Assembly (NCBI GenBank): GCA_946807835.1
Contig: OX327683.1
Coordinates: 5,895,001 to 5,959,000, forward strand
From: Ailanthus altissimus
Taxonomy: Eukaryota > Streptophyta > Magnoliopsida > Sapindales > Simaroubaceae
Reading direction: 5' to 3'
Length of the DNA stretch: 64,000 nucleotides
In this document: positions 10,501-19,215 of the stretch, in pieces
Layout of the letters: each line of letters opens with the position of its first letter
How positions within the stretch are numbered: the stretch's first letter is position 1
Made by a program: the position numbers and the translations under genes
The notes under the pieces: model-generated
The model's database searches: none
Told to the model about the DNA's origin: nothing
What the model saw: the letters and a program-made list of their open reading frames with translations, nothing else

Positions 10501-12124
10501 TGCGAAGAGAGGGGAAAGACATGCAAAGAACAAGGAGTTGTAATTGTGAAGAAGTGGACATGTAAAGAGAGGGGAGAGCCGTGCAATGAACAAGGAGTTG
10601 TAATTGTGAAGAAGTGGACATGTAAAGAGAGGGGAGAGCCGTGCAATGAACAAGGAGTTGTGCATGGCTAGGAGATGTACGTGAAAAACATCCATGGCAA
10701 GGAAACGTGCGTGCATGAGACAGTAGATGTGCATAAGGCAGTGGATGTGCGATTTGGATGAGTTTAGAGGAGTTGCAAAGACGTGAAGGCTGGTCTACGT
10801 GCAAAAGTAATAGTTATAGAAATTAAACGTGTAAATAGTAGTTGTCTACGTGTAGCTAAAGTTTAGGGGAAGTTGCAACCTTGATGTATTTAAAATTCAT
10901 TCAAATTCAATAAAAAGAGTTCAGCATGTTATCCAAATCAATTTGTGGTTTATCCTCACCGTAAGAGAATCCTATTTCCATTACAATTGTAATCATACAC
11001 TGACTAGGACCTATCAATGACAAACTGAAATTAGAAGACTAGGCTTTTCTAGGCTAGTGAATTGATTAAGTTATGAAACTGTACTTTCTGAGCTCAGGTT
11101 TTCAAGCAGTGGATTTTCTTCTTTTTTTTTCTTGTTTATTTGTTTTGTACTGGAGCGCAGTTTAATTTGATTCTACGAATGCAGAAAATGGAGAGGGAGA
11201 GGTTGGAGAAACAGAAGCTGAAGGCTGAGAAGGAGAAGTTGGAGAAAGAAAAAGAGGGTGCTGATAAGGTATCTTTATAGCTATATGGTTTATGCTTTAT
11301 CTTGTGTGTATTGAGAGGTCTCCATTTAAAACATTTGCTCTATCATTCTCTTAACTGAATACAAAATTGTCTTGTTTTGTTAGAGTTAATTCAAATCCAA
11401 CTGTTTTGGAAAGAAGTTAAGGGAATTGTGATCTTCTCACTTTAGTGAACTTATTTTCAAAAAGAAATTTAAAATGGAAAAGGAATAAGAAATGTTGTGT
11501 GGTTCATTTATTTATGAACAGCACGTTGATGTTGTGTGGATTGACTCAAAAAGACATGAAACTACTAAATTATAGGTAACTACTGAAGTGATGTTCTATC
11601 TGTGATACTGAAGGTCTGCTTTGAGTTTTCTTTTTCAAAAGAAGATTCGTTCTCTTTTGGATTGAGCATGAAATGCTAGATGATCAGTTAATATTTTTCA
11701 TGCTGGATTCTTAACAGTTCTTCGATGAGGGGGTCTCATTTCCACTTCTAGTATTTGTAGTTGAAGTAGCTTCTGGCATAGGACTTAAATTGACTTGTCT
11801 GTTTTCACACGTGCTTTTCCTAGCATACATGCTTTGCCTAAAGTATGTGTTATGTCAGAAAACAAGTTGGTGGTAACAAATATCACCAAATAGAGTAGCA
11901 CATATGTGATCCAGTGCTTGTTGCTAATTATCTGATTGATCACTCTCTCAGTTTTGACGGAAATTAGAATTTCTCTTGTGATTTATTCATGGACTAGTAT
12001 TCCTTTACACTAATTTGTTCATGCTTTATAGTATTTTTGTTCTGAATCAACTGTAGACTTTAACTTTTTATCAACTTAAGTTTTATACTTGTTGCAGAAA
12101 GCTGAAGAGCCCCATAAGGGTTAA
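4585..12124 (+). CDS. Mitochondrial F1F0-ATPase inhibitor (IF1)-like protein, three exons
   Basis: Exons 4585-4725, 11185-11268 and 12098-12124 join in phase 0 at every junction into an 83-residue protein. Residues 1-25 are basic and rich in hydroxylated residues ([14 protein letters not shown]...), as in a mitochondrial targeting peptide. The conserved plant core follows: [19 protein letters not shown], residues 24-42. Exon 2 encodes a charged helix of alternating Glu, Lys and Leu ([18 protein letters not shown]), expected to form a coiled coil. The protein ends [10 protein letters not shown]1 proteins bind F1-ATPase and limit ATP hydrolysis when the proton gradient collapses. Arabidopsis relatives, as I recall, are At5g04750 and At2g27730. 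All splice borders are GT/AG. Intron 1 is 6459 bp, of which 5.6 kb is a chromovirus in the same orientation; intron 2 is 829 bp. Whether the full transcript is spliced efficiently cannot be told from sequence. Confidence 0.86.
5409..5845 (+). repeat. 5' LTR of the intronic chromovirus (437 bp)
   Basis: Pairs with 10435-11016 by clear sequence identity along its length, for example the shared GTAAATAGTAGTTG and CAAATCAATTT segments. It carries one copy of a 60-bp unit that is present three times in the 3' LTR. It also lacks some 30 bases found in the 3' copy just before the shared GCAAAGACGTGAA segment. Confidence 0.88.
5848..5859 (+). other. Primer binding site, initiator tRNA-Met type
   Basis: TGGTATCAGAGC, two bases after the 5' LTR, is the standard complement of the 3' end of plant initiator tRNA-Met. 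It fixes the end of the LTR and the orientation of the element. Confidence 0.9.
5870..6620 (+). pseudogene. Chromovirus gag (capsid), degraded
   Basis: Starts [19 protein letters not shown] at 5870 and hits a stop near 5969. Later pieces show the retrotransposon gag domain: [20 protein letters not shown] near 6124-6183, then [30 protein letters not shown] and FMGGLKPEI. Stops interrupt at about 6206, 6430 and 6580. Gag would form the virus-like particle; this copy cannot make it. No zinc knuckle was seen, but 6620-6770 is too decayed to be sure. Confidence 0.8.
6770..8970 (+). pseudogene. Chromovirus protease, reverse transcriptase and RNase H, degraded
   Basis: The protease active-site region reads [14 protein letters not shown] near 6786-6830. 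RT begins with [15 protein letters not shown] near 7330 and [16 protein letters not shown] near 7498-7545. After an insertion it resumes with KLDLRARYH near 7988 and continues through [10 protein letters not shown] (8085) and [13 protein letters not shown] (8165-8205), where FFDD stands in place of the usual YxDD. RNase H follows with [17 protein letters not shown] near 8594-8645. The region from 6840 to 7300 is poorly recognisable. Multiple stops and frameshifts mean no function. Confidence 0.8.
7597..7972. other. Foreign insertion inside the chromovirus RT
   Basis: The RT reading breaks after the residues corresponding to DMLDEL (about 7595) and resumes with the FxKLDLRA block (about 7975). 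The roughly 380 bases between show no gypsy similarity and include a TTTC microsatellite (7923-7944). Base composition is nearer 40% GC than the surroundings. Origin unknown; the style resembles organellar DNA, but this is only an impression. Confidence 0.5.
9090..10431 (+). pseudogene. Chromovirus integrase and chromodomain, degraded
   Basis: The zinc-binding region reads [19 protein letters not shown] then SYDVCQRAK (9150-9300); the first cysteine of the CxxC pair has become tyrosine. Core pieces include [10 protein letters not shown], an IISD block followed by a stop, and DGQKEVVNR, so the D, D and E positions can be traced. An open stretch of 210 codons (9789-10421) ends with [12 protein letters not shown] and [11 protein letters not shown] frame change then hides the rest of a chromodomain: the alternate frame reads [19 protein letters not shown] near 10320-10376. 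The chromodomain places the element among chromoviruses, which use it to target chromatin. Confidence 0.85.
10435..11016 (+). repeat. 3' LTR of the intronic chromovirus (582 bp)
   Basis: Begins TGATAGGC after a purine tract (AAAGAGAGCGG, 10421-10431) and ends CTATCA. It is longer than the 5' LTR mainly because of an internal 60-bp tandem triplication. Spurious open frames on both strands arise from this repeat. Confidence 0.88.
10481..10660 (+). repeat. Three tandem copies of a 60-bp unit in the 3' LTR
   Basis: The period is exactly 60 bp. GAAGTGGAC recurs at 10491, 10551 and 10611, and AAGGAGTTGT recurs with the same spacing. Copies 2 and 3 are nearly identical while copy 1 is more diverged, so the last duplication is the younger. 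The 5' LTR has one copy only. Confidence 0.92.
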
Positions 12125-12949
12125 ATATGACCTTTGCTAGATCTTGGCACTCCTCTTTGGGAAGTAATAATGAGAAATAAACGCATGACTTACTTCGTGA
12201 GCTTTGGTCTTTGTACGAAATGATGGTTAATGTTGTTGTTTCCTCTCATGAGAAGTCATAGACATGGCCGCAATGATGTATGCAATTCTTAATCTGATAA
12301 CAAGTTGTTTCTGCGGTTTATAATATTCTTCCTGATAATATGATTTCCTTTCTTCATCTATGGGTATCATGACTTATCTGTTGTTGCTGATGTACCCGAG
12401 TGGTTTATAATTTACCATGAACAAGTAAAGTTTAAAATATTTTGATTACATTAGTGATGCGGCCGATATGCATTCTTGGAGAAGAATATATGAATTTAGT
12501 GATGAGGCTATGCATTCTTGGAGAGAATAGATGAATTTTGTATTTGCTACTTCTGCTCTGGTACTTTGTTTGCACATATGTGCTGGTGATAAGAATGTGG
12601 TCCTTGGATCCGGAGTTATTGTTGTAGAAGTCATTTCTCCCGGATTTCATCTGGATGCAAGGATATGTGATGAAAGCAAAAGAATTGAGCTACAACCATC
12701 TATTAGGTCGCTAAAACTGAGACATGCCAGTGGGAGAACAATTGCTTTTGAGATGCTGAGTAACTGCAATTAGTGCATTGAACTGGTGGTCTGGTGAGAT
12801 TTTGTCCAACTGAAGCGAAATTGTTGTCAATTTGCAACTGGGAAGATAAGGTAGTAGTAGCAAGTGAGATGCATCTTTATGCTAAAAGTAATCAAATGCC
12901 TTGGTTGCGAATCCTGCCTTAATCTTGATCCTCTGAATGATGGCAAAGA
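12125..12949. other. 3' flank of the IF1-like gene
   Basis: Probably holds the 3'UTR just after the stop at 12122-12124 (AATAATGAG and AAATAAACG near 12165-12182 may serve as polyadenylation signals). A pair of direct repeats built on TATGCATTCTTGGAGA occurs at about 12467 and 12509. An open frame of 80 codons at 12531-12773 matches nothing I recognise. Confidence 0.45.
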
Positions 12950-15900
12950 TCAGTAATAAAGGCTACGGTGGTAAACACAGATCCAGCACTAGCACTACCA
13001 AATTCAGGGATTGGTAAAGGCCATATAGAGCCACTGTAATTTGCAGACAAACTGAGGATGAGCAAGATTCACAAACCCTGGTGGTTAAGCCATATAAATC
13101 TCTTCTACGATATGCCTATTGAGAAAGGTATTATTAACATTAATTTGTCTAGTCTTCTATTGATACATGACAAATTAAACTTAAAACAACTTTGATAGTA
13201 GAGGCTTTGATTACTGCATAAATATTTTAAAGAAATCAATGGTTTCAATTTGATTAAACCTTTTAGTTACAAGTCTAGCCTTAGACACTACCATTTGGAT
13301 TGTATTTAGTTTTAAACACCCAGTTATTATCAATAACTTTCTAAGTTTAAGCAAAGGGCGCTGGAGTTGATGTCTCATTCTTTCATCAAGGCATCATATT
13401 CAGCTTGCGTAGCTCATTTTCCACTTAGGACCAACAAGTGCAAATTTAGCTATAGTTGGTTTTGAATCTTTCTTATCTACGTAATACAACTTTGGGTTGA
13501 AGATACCAGCTTTAGACCTGGTCACCTAGGGTGTACTAAAATAACTTAGTGAAAATTAGGTGGTGTTTAAATACTTGGATGAGGTGAAAATTGAACTGGT
13601 GTTTGATTTGTGAAAGGAGTTGAAGGAGCACTGATATGACCATCTGGAGACTGCACAGAGCACTGAGTAGAATTGTTGAGATTTGTATCCACTTTGCTAT
13701 GTTAAAGAAGAATAGTGACAATATAAGGAGCAGTAGAAGAATCAAAAAGAGATGAAGATGAAGAAGAATTAAAAACAATGTCTGATGAGTAAGGAAATGA
13801 TTGCTCATTAAAGATTACATGTCTAGTAATGTAAAATTTAGTAGTGGGACAAAGGCACTTAAAGCTTTTATGAAGTGGACTATAATATAAGGAAAGCATG
13901 CATAACCAAACCATAGTCAGGTTTTAGTTTATAAAGTCTCTTATATGGTGATTTACCATGCAAAATGGGTGTGGGAAGTCTGCTAATGAGGTAAGTAGCA
14001 ATATGAAAAGTAAAAGCCAAGAGGTAATTTTGCTTGGGCAAGTATTGTAAGTCCAATATTAACTATGTGTATATTTTCTCTCTCTATAAGACCATTTCAG
14101 TGATGTGTTTGGGGATATAAATGCCTAAAAAATGTAGAAAGGACTTGTACTCAACCCCCCAATCTAATTGTAAGTTTTGATAGAGGTATTAAATTGCTTT
14201 TCAACCTACAACTTGAATTTTTTTAAAGATTTCCAAACAATTGAACTTAGTGACCTGAGGGAAACACCCAAAAATATCTTGTGTAACTACCAATAAAGCA
14301 AACATAGTATTTGTACCCATCTTCTGATAGAACAAGTGTTGGACTCTAAATATCAATGCATAATAGTCCAAGTGGTGCAGTGGTTTTAGCTCCTATGACA
14401 AGAAATTGCAGTCGATAAATTTTGCCATATTGGCATGCATCATAAAAAGCTAGGCAAAGATTTTCTTTCTAATTGAATTTATAGAAACTATTACAAGTTT
14501 GCAATACAAGTCTGAGAACAAAAGGACCTGGATGACATTAATGTTCTCATTTGAAGACCTATTATTAATAAAAGAATGACTTCTCTTGACTGAGTATTAT
14601 TACTACAACTTAACATAAAGGTAACAGTTGAACTTTGAAGCTTACAAGCCTAAGTTTTATTAGAAGAACTATGAAAGTATAGAAGAAGGTTTAAAACACA
14701 AGTATCAAGGCTGGAATTACAGGGACTCAACAAAAGGCTTTAAAATTAGCTTGTACAGTCCATTCTCAATAGTCCCTTGTAGCACTACCATGCTTGTCCC
14801 TTGGTCCTTTATAAAGTAAACATTATGTTAAAATTCAACATTCAATTTTTTATCAGTTGTTACTTTGGAAATACTCACTAGATTTTTGGTAATGTAAGGG
14901 TCATATAACTTATCTTTAAGTTTAATTGTATAATGCAGGTCTGTCAAAATTGCAGAACCAATACTCATTATATGTAATCCACATGCATTTTCATTAACTT
15001 TGTACTCTTCCCTCTCAACAACGATACTAAGATCATTGGTCAAATGATGAGTAGCTCCAATACCTTCTACAGTTGCAATATAAGTAGCCTTTTAGGTACA
15101 TAAAATGCTTGTGCATACTTTTGAGTAACCAACTCCATTGCGTCCAACATCATTATATCCCGTGCTTGATGAATGATAGAAATTAATATTCTGACTATAA
15201 TTTATGTGATTATATGGAATGAAGTTTTTGTTAAACCTGTTGTTACATTCTGGTACAATTTGTCTAGGTTTATTACTGATTTAACAGATGAATAATGCTA
15301 TATTTCTTAAATCATATCTTAAATTTTGTATTTTAAATTAAGGTGTTAAATAATTATTGGGTGATGAATAATGTAAATTTTAAATTTACTTATTATACTA
15401 TTTTATTATTCAACAATTACTTAATACATTATTTGAGATGAAAAAAATTTGAGATTCTATTTGAGATGTCTAGCGTTAATCTTAACGGATAGGTTTGGTA
15501 AAACCCCTACCTAAACCACCTTGATACTACTTTCAAAAGTTACTTGTGAAGCCTCTACCATTCCCTTAATTGTTAGAACTAAAGCCTCTGCAAACTCTAA
15601 ACAAATCCTCTACCACTGCTATTATTATTTATTTCATTGTTGTTGAACAATTCGAAGATTTCATGCTTCATATTTTGACCATTAAAACCACTTTTCTTCT
15701 TTGATCTTGGTTTTCTTTGGCCTTATTTCTAATAGTATTACTTCTATGTTCTAATCGATATTCATGAATAAACATTAATGACATCATTTCATTCAGATCA
15801 ATACTACTAAGCTTCCCATGGACATGAACAACCATAAGATCGAAGCTTTTATCAACACCAGTTAATATACGACTACTAACTAAATCCAAATTATCAACTA

Positions 15901-16300
15901 TCTTTCTGATCTTCATGAAGTAATCAATTATGGATAGAGATCCTTTAATTGTTTGTGATAATTGAGCCCTTAAGTGTCATAACCATAGCCTTAGAAATGA
16001 GTAACAAATTGCTTTCCAATTGTAGTCTAAAATGCAAAGTAAGAAGTGCAAACAATCACAAGGGCAAGAAGAATCTGATCCTGTAATTTCTAGATTGTAT
16101 AATCTGGATTTTTAACCAGATCTGAGTTTCTCATTGCATCTACATAACCTTCTAAGTCATTGCCATGAATCACAATAAATGTTTGTACTTGTGGAAGGAG
16201 AAATTGGATCTAGCAAGCTTAATTTGGGCTCGAAGATGGATTGACAGCATAGGGGTTTGGTACCAAATGAGAAAACGAGATTTGACTTGTTTGGTTGTTG
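12950..16300 (-). pseudogene. Decayed antisense Ty1/copia polyprotein (gag to partial RT)
   Basis: Reading the minus strand from 16300 down: a gag-like start (HGNDLEGYVDAMRNSD near 16130-16170), the gag UBN2 region (VVHVHGKLSSIDLNEMM near 15780-15830), and protease and pre-integrase pieces (LYDPYITKNLVSISKVTTD, 14850-14905). Then come the end of integrase (YSPLHKSFKCLCPTTKFYI, 13820-13880; ITRHVIFNEQSF) and RT pieces (NNWVFKTKYNPNGSV near 13275-13335, then QINVNNTFLN near 13130). Recognition fades near 12960, before the RT active site. Most of integrase cannot be read between about 14800 and 13920. LTRs were not identified. Stops are frequent and the element is not functional. Confidence 0.75.
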
Positions 16301-18560
16301 AGAGATTCAACAAAAAAGAGAGAAAATTTTCTTAAGTGGAACTATAACAAAATTCTTATTATTAATAAATTTCAGCAGCATAAATATGATTAAGATTTGA
16401 TATTCATATACACTGAATAGATAACAAACTATTGACAGAAGTAATAGTAACAACTGGAAAATATATGTCTCTGCTTTGCTGTGTATTATAAGCATTTGAG
16501 TAGGGGCGGAATCAGAATTTACAGTGAGAGATTAAATGTTAAAATTAAAAATAATATTAAATTAGAGTTTAACTATATTAGAGTTATAGTGTTGGACTTA
16601 AAATTTTGAGAGGTTAAATTATAAAAATATTTATTTTAAAAAATAAGAATTATAAAAATTGAGAAATCAAATAATTTTTTTATTTTTTTTAAACAAAGAA
16701 AAAGGCAAAATGGTTGGATGCATGTGAAATTGTGCAAGTAGGGTTTGAAATGAAAATTAGCCAATATGATAAAGAGAGAAAACATGAGACTTATGGGTTG
16801 GTTGAATGAAAAAGCTTTAAAAAAAAAAAAGAGTTAGAGCTTAGAATTTTAAACTTCCCTTTCATGTTTAAAGGGTGATTTTAGTTCCGATTTTACTTTA
16901 AATTTTTTGAAGTAAGTTTCTAATATATTTATCTAAATATCCATCATGTTGATTTTTTAATTTAACCTATATTATAGTTGAATTTAGCAAATAAATATAG
17001 CAAAATAATTTGTTAAATTTGATGCTATCGATTCAAGATTAATATCTTCATTGTTATGAGTAAATCTCAAATGTGATTTTAGGAGATATAGTCATAATCC
17101 TATTATAATTACGGGGGTAACAATAATTTTATTCCTTGAGTTTGATTTAATAGACAATTTTTTTTTATTAAATTCAAAATATCTAATTTTACTATAATTT
17201 ATAATATTTTTTTATTAGTTTTAATAGAATATTCTCTTTTTTGTTTAAATGACTTATTTAACTTCTAACTTAAATATATGGTTATTTAAATTTTGGACAC
17301 GTGGCATAATCTCACTTATTTAATGTCTTTGAATATGTTGCACAATCTCATCAATTCATTAATTTAATGTAATTAAAAAATAATTTTTAATAAAATGACA
17401 CATGTTATAATATGATAAGTTACAAATAATGTATCATTATATAATTAGTTTATATTTTTTAATAAATATTTTAAAAATAAATTAAAATACATAAATAAAA
17501 AAGAAAGCAGTTTACCACTGTTCCAACTAGTGGTCGTTGCTACCTCCATCGCGGTGATCGATGATGACTTGACTCAAAATTAAAATAATGAACTCAAAAT
17601 TTTATGATTTACTTGATGATGAGATTTTTTTTAATCAACGGAGCACTATAAAGGTAATAAAAATAGAGTGACAAATCATAGGTCATCGCTGCACTGCCAT
17701 CAATTTATCAAGTGGTGGTGACAGTGCAAATCATCGCCCCACTATTTGATGTGCATTTTTTTTTTAATTTTGGCTCTCCTTCAATATTTCGTTAACAAAA
17801 ACAATTACTCATTGCGTAAATTTCAAAATTTTGAATTCAATAACATAAATATTGAGTTAATTTGCCATCAATCACTATGCAACAGAGCAGCGATCACCAT
17901 AGTCGGTTGACACTGCTTCTTTTTTAAGTTTTTTAAATAAAATTTTTAAATTTATTTAAAGTTTTTTATTATTTTTTAAAAAAATTAATACAATGACACA
18001 TGTTATTAATTTATATAAATATGATATAAAAGTACTTTTTACAATTTTGACATTTTAACTGTTTAAATAGACAAAATTCAACGCTTAACTGATATTTTTT
18101 TAATCTTTTTTAATAATTCTTTTTGTCCTTTTTAAAAGAGAAAATATTTTTTTCCCCTTTTAAAACCATATAAGTGTACAAAGTTCCCTTTAAAAAATTT
18201 TAAGCATCTAAATGTCTTTTTCTTAATATTCAACTCACAATAAAAAATTTGAGAATCAATTGGATGTATAAATTTCACTAGGACTAAAAATATAAATTTC
18301 CGTGAATATCTAAATTTTTGAGTTTTTTTTTCACCTTTTCTTTTTAATAAATAGGTGTTCTGATTTCACAAAATAATTTTTAAAAAATGAGCTCATCAGC
18401 TCAATACATAAATTTCTTTATTAATTATTATTGTAGGAAACATAAAATAGAATTATAATTTTTTTATTTCAGTAAAAAAAAAAATCAATAATGATTGGAT
18501 TGAGTAAATTTGTCACATCGAATTATTAATTATAGCCCAAAACAAAAAAGAAATTTAAAA
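16301..18560. other. AT-rich intergenic DNA with a dispersed repeat
   Basis: 16301-16500 may contain the eroded 5' end of the antisense copia. No gene was seen. Part of the interval (about 17390-18130) resembles 54860-55520 and is listed separately. Confidence 0.5.
17390..18130. repeat. Dispersed repeat, copy 1 (related to 54860-55520)
   Basis: Shares blocks such as ATAATATGATAAGTTACAAATAAT (17407 region), TTTATATTTTTTAATAAATATT and a GC-richer core about control of the type 'GACAGTGCAA.TCA.CG' (17706-17735) with the segment near 55190-55465. The core blocks appear in the same order. Ends and target duplications were not resolved; a degraded non-autonomous element is likely. Confidence 0.45.
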
Positions 18561-18564
18561 GAGT

Positions 18565-18589
18565 GTCGTTTTGTCACGGCCAAAACGAC
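18565..18589 (+). promoter_or_regulatory. Inverted GTCGTTTTG / CAAAACGAC pair in the ELP4 promoter
   Basis: Nine-base perfect inverted arms, 18565-18573 and 18581-18589, separated by seven bases. They lie upstream of the likely transcribed region of ELP4. CGTTTTG-type inverted motifs are common near plant promoters, but no factor can be assigned from sequence alone. Confidence 0.4.
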
Positions 18590-19215
18590 GCAATTTAACA
18601 GAACTCCGAAGAGAGGGCAGACCATCAGCTGCGTTCGCGAGCTAGCTTACTATTCAGGACTAATAGCGACTGTGATTAAAACATAACCTCTGAACTTCAA
18701 CAAAGCCGAGGTGAGACCGCCTATTCCTTTGTTCGGTTTCTAAGAAAAACTGCGGAAAACAGAATTTTGTGGTTTCTCAGTTAATTCTTTTCTGATTTTT
18801 TTTGGGTTGAGAAAATGGTCTGTATTCCATACTGCACGTGAAATGTTCGATGAAATGTCAAGGAGAATTAAGTCATGGACTATATATTTAAACGATCCCG
18901 CTTTTGGGATAAATTTTGGTTTAGTTTTGGTCCAATATAGCCTGATCAAAGTTAAGTATGATTTCGCTCTCAAGAAAAATCTGTTGTTAGTCCGACGAAT
19001 CATCGTGTGTTGATTATTGATGCCATAAGCTGTCTTTTGCTTACTCATTGCACTAATAAAATATCATATGATTGATGACAACTTTGAAGGTTGCTACTTT
19101 TCCTTGTTTGCATTCGAAAATAGTTAGCTTGTCGTCTATCAAAGAATTATTAACTTTTAGTCATGGTACTAGCTTTTTACAGGCTAGGACAAATCTGCAC
19201 TCTGTTGTTGCTGCA

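Larger units (their letters stand above)
5409..11016 (+). mobile_element. Ty3/gypsy chromovirus inserted in intron 1 of the IF1-like gene
   Basis: The element is 5608 bp. The LTRs end in the inverted hexamers TGATAG and CTATCA; the first base of the 5' LTR has changed to G. The 5-bp target duplication ATGAC is seen at 5404-5408 and 11017-11021. Internal order is PBS, gag, protease, RT, RNase H, integrase and chromodomain, so this is a Ty3/gypsy element of the chromovirus group. Many in-frame stops and frameshifts, plus a roughly 380-bp insertion in RT, show it is dead. It lies in the same orientation as the host gene. Confidence 0.9.

Noticed and set aside
10375..10804. Open frames of 74 to 120 codons within the 3' LTR
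   Set aside because: They are by-products of the 60-bp triplication and overlap one another on both strands.
12531..12773. 80-codon open frame downstream of the IF1-like gene
   Set aside because: No similarity, no splice or promoter context, and it lies in the probable 3' flank.
18740..19048. 102-codon antisense frame in the ELP4 5' region
   Set aside because: It overlaps the likely 5'UTR intron and has no family similarity.
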